Positions 1 through 8,014 of a stretch of 64,000 bases of DNA are shown here, piece by piece (within the stretch, counting starts at the first letter, position 1; each line of letters starts with the position of its first letter). The notes under the pieces were generated by a model that saw nothing but the letters and a program-made list of their open reading frames with translations, did no database searches and was not told the origin of the DNA. Position numbers and translations under genes: made by a program. Where the stretch lies: NCBI RefSeq assembly GCF_000497445.1, contig NZ_CM002285.1, positions 290,938 to 354,937 on the forward strand. Direction: 5' to 3'. This DNA is from Streptomyces roseochromogenus subsp. oscitans DS 12.976 (lineage in GTDB: Bacteria > Actinomycetota > Actinomycetes > Streptomycetales > Streptomycetaceae).

Positions 1-213
1 CCGTTTCGACAACGGCGACGCCGCCCGCACGGAGGGGTTGGAGGAGGCGTTCCAGCCATCCTCGGCGACGCCTCGCTGGCCTACCTCCTCCACGTCCAGA
101 CCCGGCACGGTGACAGCCAAGCCGACAAGGAATGGGAGTGGGTCGTCCACGCCTTCGGCGAGCAGGGCCCGCAGCTCGCCGAGCAACTGGCGGCCACAGT
201 GAGGGCCTTGGGC
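1..213 (+). pseudogene. C-terminal fragment of an unrecognised protein, possibly methyltransferase-like
   Basis: Frame 1 from about position 58 reads a protein-like segment (GDASLAYLLHVQTR, then HAFGEQGPQLAEQLAATVRAL). The pattern SLAYL, an aromatic run, then GPQLAEQLA resembles the C-terminus of actinobacterial isoaspartate-type or FxLD-system methyltransferases, but this is only a resemblance. Upstream, the plausible reading (RFDNGDAARTEGLEEAF) is in frame 2, so a frameshift lies near position 55. The segment runs straight into the NRAMP remnant in another frame without a stop and start of its own. It is cut by the window edge. Confidence 0.3.
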
Positions 214-214
214 G

Positions 215-607
215 GTGCTCGGCCCCTGGGTCAATCCGCGGTGGCTCAACAGCCTGGCCGCGGTCATCATCGCGGTGCTCCTTATCCTGTCCGGGATCCT
301 CGTCGCGACCACTCTGCTTCCGTCGCTGAACACCACCCGGGTCACAGTGTGGCTCGCCGGGGTCCTGGTCGTCGGACTTCTGGCCGCCGGAGCATGGCTG
401 CGCATCGTCCGCGCCCGTCGGCCACCGACCGCGCCCCGGGCCCCGGAGGTGCCCCGCGCCGGACGCGAGAGCTGGCGCATGCCGCCCCTCGCCCTGCTGG
501 AACCGGTCGTATGGTCGCCCGGCCTGAAACTCGGAATGAGCCTGCTGCGCGGCTACCTCGTCATCGCCGCACTGTTGCTGCTGGTCCAGGCGATCCAGCC
601 CGGCTGA
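215..607 (+). pseudogene. 3' remnant of an NRAMP-family transporter
   Basis: The 130 codons from GTG 215 match only the last quarter of the full-length NRAMP gene at 1241-2884. Both have LGPWVN at the start, a hydrophobic pair of segments, a basic loop, then WRMPxLA and a final GxxLLRxYL-type helix. The two copies differ at most positions, so this is a diverged paralogue and not a recent duplication. The first eight or so membrane helices, including both metal-binding helices, are absent, and the segment abuts an unrelated fragment at 213. It cannot form a transporter. Confidence 0.7.
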
Positions 608-759
608 GCAGACGCACAGCAGTTGCGGCCGCCAAGGACTGCATGACGCCGCTGCCGACTATGACCGACATCACATCACGGCGGAGTCAAGGACCCCTCA
701 AAAAGTTGCGGGATTGCGCAAGCATGGGTCTACACTCTTAAGGGTTTGAAAGAAGGCAC

Positions 760-914
760 CTCGTTCGGTGAGGCGTCTTCACGGACACAGGCCACTGACC
801 CCACGACGTCGAGAGACGCCCAGGGTCAGGACACCTCTCCCCGGCCTAAGGGGTGAGGCCAAGTGGCTTCCCCGGTAAGGGGATTACGCCGTGGAGTGCC
901 AAAGCTCTGACGAG
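760..914 (+). promoter_or_regulatory. M-box (ykoK leader) Mg2+ riboswitch
   Basis: The block carries the conserved M-box core: GGTGAGGC (767-774), ACGGACACAGGCCACTG from 781, the small hairpin CGTC-GAGA-GACG (807-818), GGGTCA near 823 and GGTAAGGGGA near 874. CTCGT (760-764) pairs with ACGAG (910-914) to close the outer P1 helix. M-box RNAs fold when Mg2+ is plentiful and turn down Mg2+ uptake or adaptation genes. Here the RNA precedes an NRAMP gene and mgtC. A yybP-ykoY manganese element was considered, but its signature is absent. Confidence 0.87.
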
Positions 915-1013
915 TTGGGGTGTACCGGCCGCATTCTGCGGGCCGGTCCGCTCCCTGCCGAGTCGACGACGACGCGCACCGTACGCGTCCCCGGCCGGAA
1001 GGAGGCGAGAGAC

Positions 1014-1091
1014 ATGGACTGCAGTAGCAGTAGTCCGGGCCATAGTCGGCCCCACCCCCGCTTGTCCTCGCATTCTTCCGGCACGCGGTAA
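1014..1091 (+). CDS. putative 25-aa leader peptide in the M-box expression platform
   Basis: ATG 1014 follows GGAAGGAGG (996-1004) by 9 nt, a stronger ribosome site than that of most full genes here. It opens a 25-codon frame ending with TAA at 1089. The peptide is rich in Ser, Pro, His and Arg and has no hydrophobic segment. It lies between the riboswitch and the transporter start, where a translated leader could influence downstream folding or Rho access. Proline-rich leaders sense Mg2+-dependent ribosome stalling at enterobacterial mgtA/mgtCBR; a similar role here is inference only. The peptide itself is not recognised. Confidence 0.45.
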   Translation: MDCSSSSPGHSRPHPRLSSHSSGTR

Positions 1092-1205
1092 CCACCTTCC
1101 CTGCGCGGATTTTCTCCGCGTCCTGCGCCCCCGCACGGCCATGCGCCGTGACGGGCCGCCGTCCTGCGCGCCCGCGCAGGGGGGATGACGGCCACGTGCC
1201 CCCAA

Positions 1206-1236
1206 TACCTCCCCCACTGGGGGGATTTGGGAGGTA
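1206..1236 (+). promoter_or_regulatory. hairpin over the NRAMP ribosome-binding site
   Basis: TACCTCCC (1206-1213) is perfectly complementary to GGGAGGTA (1229-1236), which contains the Shine-Dalgarno for the ATG at 1241. A competing inner hairpin (CCCCC 1211-1215 with GGGGG 1219-1223, ACT loop) would free the site. The arrangement fits translational control downstream of the M-box. Confidence 0.5.
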
Positions 1237-1240
1237 CCTC

Positions 1241-2884
1241 ATGACCAACACCACCATCGACACCACCGCCGGCGCACCCCGCGCGGCGGTCCTGGACGAC
1301 GCCCACATCGGTGACATCCAGGGCGCGCTCGGCACCATCAAGCTCGACGACACCGCGCCCCGCACCGGCCTGTCGGCCAAGCTGAAGACGCTGCTGGCCA
1401 TCGTCGGGCCCGGCCTGATCGTCATGGTCGGCGACAACGACGCCGGCGCCTTCGCCACCTACGGCCAGGCCGGCCAGAACTACGGCACCCACCTGCTGTG
1501 GACCCTCCTCCTGCTCGTCCCCGTCCTGTACGTCAACCAGGAGATGGTGCTGCGCCTGGGCGCCGTCACCGGCGTCGGCCACGCCCGCCTCATCCTGGAG
1601 CGGTTCGGCAAGTTCTGGGGCGCGTTCTCCGTCATCGACTTGTTCTTGCTCAACGCTCTCACCCTGGTGACGGAGTTCATCGGCATCACGCTGGCCACCG
1701 GCTACCTGGGCCTGCCCAAGGCCGCCTCCGTCGTGCTCGCCGCCGCGATCATCATCGCCTCGGCGTTCACCGGATCTTTCCGCCGCTTCGAGCGGGTCGC
1801 CATCGCCCTGTGCGCGGCCTCGCTGCTGCTGGTGCCGATCTACTTCATGGTCCACCCGCACGTCTCGCAGATGGCCCGCGACTTCGTCGTGCCGAACATG
1901 CCCGGCGGTACCGGCCAGCTGTCCACGGTGATGTTGCTGATCATCGGCATCGTCGGCACCACGGTCGCCCCCTGGCAGCTGTTCTTCCAGCAGTCCTACG
2001 TGATCGACAAGCGGATCACCCCGCGCTTCATGAAGTACGAGAAGGCCGACCTGTGGATCGGCATCGTCGTGGTCGTCATCGGGGCCGCGGCCATGATGGG
2101 CTTCACCGCCGCCGCGTTCGCCGGCACGCACGGCTTCGGGCAGTTCACCGACGCCGGTGACATCGCCACCGGCCTTCAAGCCAAGGCGGGGAGGCTCGCC
2201 GGGGTGCTGTTCGCGATCGCGCTGCTGGACGCCTCGATCATCGGCGCCTTCGCCGTCTCGCTGTCCACCGCCTACGCGATCGGCGACGTCTTCGGCATCC
2301 GGCACTCGCTCCACCGGGGCGTCAAGGGAGCCAAGGGCTTCTACGCCGTCTACGCCGGCCTGGTCGCCACCGCCGCCGCCATCGTGCTGATCCCCGGCTC
2401 CCCGCTGGGCCTGCTCACTGAGGGCGTCCAGACCCTCGCGGGTGTCCTGCTGCCCTCGGCCAGCGTATTCCTGCTCCTGCTGTGCAACGACAAGGCCGTG
2501 CTCGGCCCGTGGGTGAACGGCCCCAAGACCAACGCGTTCACCTCCGCCGTCGTCGGCGTGCTGGTCACCCTGTCGATCATCCTGACCGCCTCGGTGCTCT
2601 TCCCGGACATCTCCTCCGGGGCGATTCTCGACATCATGGCCGCCTGCGGCATCGTCGGCGTGCTGGCCGCCGGATACGCCTTCACCCGCCGCCGCACCGG
2701 CACCAAGGAAGACCCGATCGACCGCACCGGCCGCGACACCTGGCGCATGCCCGCACTGGCCACCCTGAGCAGGCCCACCATGTCCACCGCCCGCAAGATC
2801 GGCATGGGCGCCCTGCGCACCTACCTGCTCATCGCGATGATCCTCGTCGTCATCAAGATCGTCGAAGTGGCCCTCGGCCGCTGA
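1241..2884 (+). CDS. NRAMP/SLC11-family divalent metal transporter, probably Mg2+ type
   Basis: A 547-residue membrane protein with about eleven helices and the NRAMP fold. The start at ATG 1241 follows GGGAGG by 6 nt; in-frame codons upstream have no ribosome site. Helix 1 reads GPGLIVMVGDNDAGAFATY (57-74), so the classical DPGN metal motif is DAGA (67-70). Helix 6 reads TTVAPWQLFF (240-249), so the classical MPH is APW. The helix-1 Asp is kept, while the Asn and the Met that bind soft transition metals are Ala. Loss of this Met is known to relax selectivity towards Mg2+ in the NRMT branch. With an M-box upstream and mgtC downstream, Mg2+ uptake is the best inference; Mn2+ remains possible. 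Residues 1-45 are a hydrophilic tail. Confidence 0.87.
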   Translation: MTNTTIDTTAGAPRAAVLDDAHIGDIQGALGTIKLDDTAPRTGLSAKLKTLLAIVGPGLIVMVGDNDAGAFATYGQAGQNYGTHLLWTLLLLVPVLYVNQEMVLRLGAVTGVGHARLILERFGKFWGAFSVIDLFLLNALTLVTEFIGITLATGYLGLPKAASVVLAAAIIIASAFTGSFRRFERVAIALCAASLLLVPIYFMVHPHVSQMARDFVVPNMPGGTGQLSTVMLLIIGIVGTTVAPWQLFFQQSYVIDKRITPRFMKYEKADLWIGIVVVVIGAAAMMGFTAAAFAGTHGFGQFTDAGDIATGLQAKAGRLAGVLFAIALLDASIIGAFAVSLSTAYAIGDVFGIRHSLHRGVKGAKGFYAVYAGLVATAAAIVLIPGSPLGLLTEGVQTLAGVLLPSASVFLLLLCNDKAVLGPWVNGPKTNAFTSAVVGVLVTLSIILTASVLFPDISSGAILDIMAACGIVGVLAAGYAFTRRRTGTKEDPIDRTGRDTWRMPALATLSRPTMSTARKIGMGALRTYLLIAMILVVIKIVEVALGR

Positions 2885-2984
2885 GCCCACCGGCGTCCGG
2901 GGTGCTCACCTTCAGCGCCCCGGACGACCCGAAGACATCCACCGCCATCCACTGTCACGACTCGGACAGGAGGGCCACACCGTC

Positions 2985-3359
2985 GTGCTCGCCGCACTCG
3001 ACCACGTCCAGCTCGCCGCCCCACCTGCCAGCGAGGAGACGCTGCGCGCCTTCTACACCGGCCCGCTCGGTATGACCGAAATCCCCAAACCGCCCGTGCT
3101 GGGTGCCCGCGGCGGCTGCTGGTTCGCCACCCCCGATGGCACCGTCCAGCTTCACCTGGGCATCGAAGACCCCTTCCGACCCGCGCAAAAGGCCCACCCC
3201 GGACTGCGCGTGACCGACATCGACGCCCTCGCCGGCCGTCTCGCCGCGCACGGCGCGCCGGTCGTGTGGGACGACCACCTGCCCGGCCACCGCCGCTTCT
3301 ACAGCGCCGACCCGGTCGGCAACCGACTGGAGTTCCTCCAACCCCTCACCCTCACCTGA
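2985..3359 (+). CDS. VOC-family (glyoxalase/dioxygenase-like) protein
   Basis: A 124-residue single VOC-domain protein starting at GTG 2985 after an AGGAG site. It shows the paired beta-alpha-beta-beta-beta modules: LDHVQLAAP at the N-terminus with a ligand-type His, the LRAFYTGPLGM helix, a QLHLGIE strand and a C-terminal DPVGNRLEFLQP strand with a ligand-type Glu. VOC proteins use such residues to hold a metal for lactoylglutathione lyases, dioxygenases or thiol transferases; the substrate cannot be read here. It sits 100 nt after the NRAMP stop and 53 nt before mgtC, probably in the same transcript, so it may act in metal-stress metabolism. Confidence 0.8.
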   Translation: MLAALDHVQLAAPPASEETLRAFYTGPLGMTEIPKPPVLGARGGCWFATPDGTVQLHLGIEDPFRPAQKAHPGLRVTDIDALAGRLAAHGAPVVWDDHLPGHRRFYSADPVGNRLEFLQPLTLT

Positions 3360-3412
3360 TCCCGCCGGCAGCCAGCCCGTTACCGGCCCCTTGACCGTGA
3401 AGGAGGTGCCCC

Positions 3413-4150
3413 GTGCACACCCTGACCACCTTCGACTTCCTGATCCGGCTCGCCACCGGTGTGGCCTGCGGGGCCCTGATCGGCGTCGAGCGCCAGTGGC
3501 GGGCCCGGATGGCCGGGCTGCGCACCAACGCCCTGGTCGCCACCGGCGCCACCCTGTTCGTTCTCTACAGCGTCACTGTCGGCGACGCCGGCAGCCCCAC
3601 CAGAGTCGCCTCCTACGTCGTGTCCGGGATCGGATTCCTGGGCGGCGGCGTGATCCTACGCGACGGCGCCGGAGTGCGCGGCCTGAACACCGCCGCCACC
3701 CTGTGGTGCTCGGCCGCCGCCGGGGTCCTGGCCGCTTCCGGCCGCCTCGAACTGGCCGTGCTCGGCACCCTCTCGGTCCTCGCCGTGCACCTGGTCCTGC
3801 GGCCGGCCGGACGGCTGCTGGACCGCGCACCGGCCTCGGGTTCAGACCCCGACTCCACCGCGCGGGCGACCGTGCACGTGGTGTGCGAGCGCCAGGTCGA
3901 GACCCATGTCCGGGCCCAGCTGCTGCAGGCCCTCACCGCTGGCGCGCTGGCCCCGACCGGGCTGCGGGCCCGCCGCGAGGACGAGGGCCAGGCCACCAGC
4001 CTGCGTGCCACCGTCGCCATCGGCGGTCAGGTGGCCCCGGCGCTGGAACAGGTCATCGCCCGTCTGTCGCTGGAACCGGGGGTGCGTGACCTGCACTGGC
4101 ACCTGGAGGACGAGGAAACCGAGCACGACCGGCCCCGGGTGCTGGCCTGA
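3413..4150 (+). CDS. mgtC: MgtC/SapB-family membrane protein
   Basis: A 245-residue protein; the GTG start follows AAGGAGG (3400-3406) closely. The N-terminal 125 residues hold the MgtC membrane domain with its family signatures: GALIGVERQWR, AGLRTNALVATGA and VSGIGFLGGGVILRD followed by GLNTAATLWCSAAAGVLAA. Residues 140-245 form a soluble ACT-like tail. MgtC proteins are needed for growth at low Mg2+ and act on membrane energetics and phosphate/ATP balance; they are not proven Mg2+ transporters. Its position behind an M-box and an NRAMP gene fits co-regulation by Mg2+. Confidence 0.9.
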   Translation: MHTLTTFDFLIRLATGVACGALIGVERQWRARMAGLRTNALVATGATLFVLYSVTVGDAGSPTRVASYVVSGIGFLGGGVILRDGAGVRGLNTAATLWCSAAAGVLAASGRLELAVLGTLSVLAVHLVLRPAGRLLDRAPASGSDPDSTARATVHVVCERQVETHVRAQLLQALTAGALAPTGLRARREDEGQATSLRATVAIGGQVAPALEQVIARLSLEPGVRDLHWHLEDEETEHDRPRVLA

Positions 4151-4256
4151 ACCCACACTGCGAGGGCGCATACGAATCCCGTAAGAGGACGGTCGGCCCA
4201 ACGGCATGCGGCCCGTGCGCCGACCACGATGGAAGACGGAACAGGGGGAGACGGCG

Positions 4257-4652
4257 ATGAGGCGCTTGCCCCACCCGCACACCGGCGAGGGCACCGCCGT
4301 GCTCGGTGTCCTGCTGCTGACGGCGCTGGAGATGACCGCGGTGGCCACCGCCCCGCGCGCCGACCGGCCGGTCGGCGCCGGTGCCCTGATCGGAGCCGCC
4401 ACCGCGGCCTTCGTCGTGGTCGCGGCGGTCGTCCACCGCCATCGCCGGGCCCAGCGAGAGGCCAGGCGGCAGCTGACCGAGACGGCCGACGAGTCGTGGT
4501 TCACCACCCGCGCCATCACTTGGTTGGCACCATCACGCAGCGCAACTCCGGCATTCCCTAGCGCGAGCGAACCCGCTTCGGCGACTGGGCAGTGTCTCTT
4601 CGATCAGGTAGCCGACCGTCATCGTCATGCGTTCAACGCCCGCGCCGCCTAG
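4257..4652 (+). CDS. small membrane protein of unknown function
   Basis: ATG 4257 follows GGGGGAG by 6 nt. The 131-codon frame has two hydrophobic segments (TAVLGVLLLTALEMTAVA near 10-28 and GALIGAATAAFVVVAAVV near 40-57), then a basic, Arg/Gln-rich stretch. After about residue 85 the composition turns less protein-like, so the original C-terminus may have been replaced after a frameshift. I do not recognise a family. It lies 106 nt after mgtC on the same strand and may be the last gene of that unit. Confidence 0.45.
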   Translation: MRRLPHPHTGEGTAVLGVLLLTALEMTAVATAPRADRPVGAGALIGAATAAFVVVAAVVHRHRRAQREARRQLTETADESWFTTRAITWLAPSRSATPAFPSASEPASATGQCLFDQVADRHRHAFNARAA

Positions 4653-4733
4653 CGGCTCACTCGTCTGGCCTGGGCCAGGAAGTTCGAGAGCCGCTCGGCG
4701 GGAGGGCCCGACGGACCACTGCCAGGCGGTCTG

Positions 4734-5162
4734 CTAAGGGCGGGCGTAGGGCCGGGTCATGATCTCCAGGTTGTGGCCGTCCGGATCGTCGAAGTAGGCG
4801 CCCCGACCGCCGAATAGACGGTTGATCTGGCCGGGTTCGGTGTGGCTGGGGTCGGCGTAGTACGTGACACCAACCGCCTCCAAGCGTGCGATCACGGCGT
4901 CGAACTGCTCGTCAGGTACGAGGAAGGCGTAGTGCTGCGACTGGATCGGCTCGTCGCGCTTCTCGTAGTAGTCGAGCGTCACGCCGTTGCCGAGGTCGAC
5001 GGGCAGGAATGGCCCGAACGGGGCGCCGACCTCAAGACCCAGGATCGCGGCGAGGAACTCGGCAGACAGGTGTCGGTCGCTGGCGTAGACGGCGGTGTGG
5101 TTCAGCTGGACGGCGGCGGCCGGCAGCTCGGATGTGTGCGGGTACTGCCGGTCATAGGACAT
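4734..5162 (-). CDS. VOC-family protein (glyoxalase/bleomycin-resistance fold)
   Basis: 142 residues with two VOC half-modules: LNHTAVYASD (His ligand position) with a LSAEFLAAILG helix, and QHYAFLVPDEQFDAVIARLE followed by the C-terminal signature GGRGAYFDDPDGHNLEIMTR with a Glu ligand position. The DPDGHNLE ending is typical of metal-binding VOC enzymes, and the substrate is unknown. The gene stands alone on the minus strand, between the end of the Mg-related block and an IS remnant. It shares little sequence with the other VOC gene at 2985. Confidence 0.82.
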   Translation of the reverse strand: MSYDRQYPHTSELPAAAVQLNHTAVYASDRHLSAEFLAAILGLEVGAPFGPFLPVDLGNGVTLDYYEKRDEPIQSQHYAFLVPDEQFDAVIARLEAVGVTYYADPSHTEPGQINRLFGGRGAYFDDPDGHNLEIMTRPYARP

Positions 5163-5335
5163 CAGTGGTGTGTCTCCGGTCTTGCGATCTGCTGGAATGG
5201 GGCGCCGCGCGGGGGCGCCGGGAGCAAAGACGCGGAGAAGGGGGGCGGGCCTCTTGCCCGCCTCGCGCTCACGCCGAGGCCGGGAACCTCACTCGTGCAT
5301 GGCCCATGGCCGACCCGGCAGTCACCCGACTGACC

Positions 5336-5612
5336 TTAGTGATCAGCGCGGGCTGAGGCAACGCCGTTTCTTGGCTGTGCGACGGTCGAAACCAGGAGGC
5401 CGCCCTCCACGTGATCCTCCCGGAACGGGCACCAGCGCACATGCGCGCGTGTGAACTGATCTTTGTGCGGCCCCTTTTGAGGGACCGCGCAGTGCTGGCG
5501 GCGGATTCTTGGGGGCCCGGCGACGTGCTGGTGTGCACGGATGGACGTCGAGTTGACGTTGATGTTCCAGTCGATGTCGCCTGCGGCGTCAGCGACGGTC
5601 TGAACGTGCTGG
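5336..5612 (-). mobile_element. IS5-family transposase remnant
   Basis: One open minus-strand frame ending in TAA at 5336 contains DIDWNINVNSTSIRAHQHVAG, which corresponds to the DIDW-x-VDST-x-RAHQHAAG region around the first catalytic Asp of IS5-family transposases. The catalytic Asp itself is Asn here (VNST). Past this block the similarity fades (KGPHKDQFTRAHVRWCPF), and upstream the frame is lost. No inverted repeats could be paired. It is a dead fragment and explains the lack of a gene between 5163 and 5913. Confidence 0.6.
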
Positions 5613-5913
5613 AGTCAGGCCACCGGCCACACCGTTTGTTGCTCTTGGGTGGCAGCCGGCTCCAGCAGGGGGTCCAAGCTCCATCCGCGCCGCGGGGACG
5701 GGCTCCGGTGCGGGGCCCGGATGTCCGGGGCAACCCTCCGGAAGGTGAATACGGGAGATGGATGAGCCCCCGTCAGCCGATAGCTGTTTGAACGGTTTTC
5801 ATTGCCAGTCACCTGAAGGCCCCGGCTGCGCCGCTCTAGTCTCCTACCGCCTGATCAGAAAGGACCTGATCAGTGGACAACCTCCCGCTCTCCGCACACA
5901 CAGGAGGTCCACC

Positions 5914-6798
5914 GTGTCCTTGCTGTCCCGCATCAAGCGCTCGCGCCGGGCGCTCTCCCTCGTCACCGCCCTCCCCGCCGCCCTGGTCGGGGTGTGGGTC
6001 GCCGCCCCGGCCGCTCAGGCCGCCGCTCTTCCCGCCCCCGACCACGTGATCGTGGTGGTGTTCGAGAACCACTCCTACGAGCAGGTCATCGGCAGCTCCA
6101 GCGCCCCGTACCTCAACAACACCCTGGTGGCCGGTGGCGGCAACCTCACCCAGTCGTACGCCATCACCCACCCCAGCCAGCCGAACTACCTGGACCTGTT
6201 CTCCGGCAACAACCAAGGCATCACCAACGACAACTGCTACACACCGCAGTTCAGCAGCGCCGCGAACCTCGGCTCCGAGCTCATCGCCGCCGGCAAGACG
6301 TGGGGCAGTTACAACGAGGGCCTGCCCTCCCAGGGCTCCACGGTGTGCACCAACTCCGCCACCAAGTACGCCCAGAAGCACAACCCGTGGTTCGCCTTCA
6401 GCAACGTCCCGCTGAACACGGCGTACACCTTCACGCAGTTCCCGACGGACTACACGACCCTGCCCAAGGTCTCGTTCGTCGTCCCGAACCTGTGCGACGA
6501 CATGCACGACTGCTCCATCACGACGGGCGACAACTGGCTGAAGAACAACCTAGGCGCCTACGCCACCTGGGCCCAGACGCACAACAGCATCCTGGCCGTC
6601 ACCTTCGACGAGGACGACAGCTCGCACGGCAACCACATCGCCACCGTGTTCTACGGTGCGCACGTCGCGCCGGGCAGCTCCACCTCGACGCACTACAACC
6701 ACTACGACACGCTGCGCACCCTTGAGGACCTGGCCGGTCTGACCACCCACGCCGGGGCCGCGGCCAACGCCTCCGACATCACCGGCATCTGGAACTGA
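5914..6798 (+). CDS. secreted phosphoesterase (AcpA/phosphoesterase family)
   Basis: 294 residues from GTG 5914, which has AGGAGG 7 nt upstream. The N-terminus is a signal peptide: basic RIKRSRRAL, hydrophobic core, and an AQA-A type cleavage near residue 35. The mature part begins PDHVIVVVFENHSYEQVIG, the metal-site start of the phosphoesterase family (PF04185) that includes acid phosphatases and phospholipase C-like enzymes. Later features are THPSQPNYLDLFSG, SFVVPNLCDDMHD and LAVTFDEDDSSHGNHIATV with the second metal site. The enzyme probably releases phosphate outside the cell; substrate specificity is not visible. It appears to be a single-gene unit with a hairpin terminator downstream. 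Confidence 0.85.
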   Translation: MSLLSRIKRSRRALSLVTALPAALVGVWVAAPAAQAAALPAPDHVIVVVFENHSYEQVIGSSSAPYLNNTLVAGGGNLTQSYAITHPSQPNYLDLFSGNNQGITNDNCYTPQFSSAANLGSELIAAGKTWGSYNEGLPSQGSTVCTNSATKYAQKHNPWFAFSNVPLNTAYTFTQFPTDYTTLPKVSFVVPNLCDDMHDCSITTGDNWLKNNLGAYATWAQTHNSILAVTFDEDDSSHGNHIATVFYGAHVAPGSSTSTHYNHYDTLRTLEDLAGLTTHAGAAANASDITGIWN

Positions 6799-6852
6799 CC
6801 TCGGGGCGGGCTTCATACAAGGCCGACCCGCAGCGGTGAAACAGCATCGAGG

Positions 6853-6876
6853 CCGCCGCCTCCCACGAGGCGGCGG
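6853..6876 (+). terminator. hairpin terminator after the phosphoesterase gene
   Basis: CCGCCGCCT (6853-6861) and AGGCGGCGG (6868-6876) form a 9-bp perfect stem with a 6-nt loop, 55 nt after the stop codon. There is no T-run, as is common for actinobacterial terminators. Confidence 0.55.
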
Positions 6877-7119
6877 TCCTGCCGTACCCGGTGGCCGACT
6901 GCCCGGAGGCCGCCCATGGCCTGGTGTGCTACGGCCAGTACAGGCGAGCGCGGGCTACGACACAGCGGCCGGACGGCGTCAACCGTATGGGCCCGCCCAC
7001 CGTCTCGGGGTCCTCGTCGGAATCGGCCTCCACCGCCTCGCCCTCGCCCGCCTGCCCTTGCCGCGACCTGCACTGGCGGTGGCTGGCTGGGGCACGGAGA
7101 CCTGGCCGCGGGCAAAACC

Positions 7120-7275
7120 ATCGCAGCGACGCTCGGGGCATGGCTGATCCTTGAGGACGAAGCCGCCGTCTCGATGACGTCGCACCGCTCTCACACCTTG
7201 GCACCGAAAGGCGGCACGCCCCTGGTTCGGTTCAACGGCCGGCCGGACATGGGCTACGCGGCCGGCGCACTGGTC
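7120..7275 (+). mobile_element. IS630-family transposase remnant
   Basis: The plus frame reads LGAWLILEDEAAVSM, then RSHTLAPKGGTPLVRF and MGYAAGALV. This matches the central block of IS630-type transposases, where a DEA motif carries the second catalytic acid and is followed by an aromatic/Arg-rich WxxKG-TPxV segment. Flanking frames hold no further transposase sequence that can be aligned by eye, and no ends were found. It is a fragment. Confidence 0.5.
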
Positions 7276-7309
7276 GCCGCCTCCCCGCCGACAGCCTCGG
7301 CCGCAACGG

Positions 7310-7760
7310 CCACCGTCGTCGCCACCGTCCTCCTCATCGCCGAGCCCCAGCCGTTCCACGGCGTGGAGCTGGTGCGGGTAGGGGTAAGGGGATATTGGGG
7401 AAGTCGGAACCGAGCAGGATGCGGTCGCCAAGTGCGGTGAGCCGTGGCAGGGCCTGCCGGGGGAACGGCATGAATCTTTCGGCGAGGTCGAGGAACTCCT
7501 CGTACTCGGTCATGCCCATCGGGGGTACGGCGGGCGAAGTCGGCGGCCCACCCGTTCAGCCACCTGGTCATGCCGGGCTTGTGGGGTAGAGCATCGCGGT
7601 GAAGGCCCGGACCCCGAACTGCCGGAGCAGAGCCGCCCGCTCCGCCTCCTGCTAACGGTAGGTGATCGGCCACTGCAACCCACCGATCAGCGGCCCGTTG
7701 GCGTCGAAATAATCCCAGACCTTGTGCAGGACGGACCTCACCTGCTTCCTCGCCCCAAGC
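7310..7760 (-). pseudogene. frameshifted amidohydrolase remnant
   Basis: Three minus-strand frames together spell an amidohydrolase C-terminal half. One reads KVWDYFDANGPLIGGLQWPITYR, then a stop. Another reads MGMTEYEEFLDLAERFMPF and RLTALGDRILLGSDFPNIP. A third continues as SPYPYPHQLHAVERLGLGDEED. LGSDFPxxP is the usual metal-site Asp of this TIM-barrel family. At least three frameshifts and two stops separate the parts, so no active enzyme is made. Confidence 0.6.
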
Positions 7761-8014
7761 GATGCGGGTGGAACTCAACTGGTGCCGCCTCTCTCGAACG
7801 ACCTGCAGGTGTCACAAGGCCGGGAATTGCTGGATGAGTTCATCGTCGCCGCAGCGCGCAGCCGCACCGACACCCTGTGAGCTGCCTCACCCAGCGGTGC
7901 CCGCTCCGCGCATGAACTGCCTTTACAGCGCCCCTCCTGCCCGTCCGACGCCGCTTGTTGGCCGGATACGTCAGCAATCTGTCATTGCAGCCAGTACGTC
8001 GTTCAATACAGGCT

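Noticed and set aside
760..914. yybP-ykoY manganese riboswitch
   Set aside because: Expected from the NRAMP gene, but the sequence matches the M-box core (ACGGACACAGGCCACTG, CGTCGAGAGACG), not the yybP-ykoY core.
884..2890. 668-codon minus-strand ORF opposite the NRAMP gene
   Set aside because: Low-complexity Gly/Asp/Val/Gln composition typical of antisense frames in high-GC genes; the opposite strand encodes clear NRAMP motifs.
5411..5791. 126-codon plus-strand ORF
   Set aside because: It is the opposite strand of the IS5-type transposase fragment and has no protein-like features.
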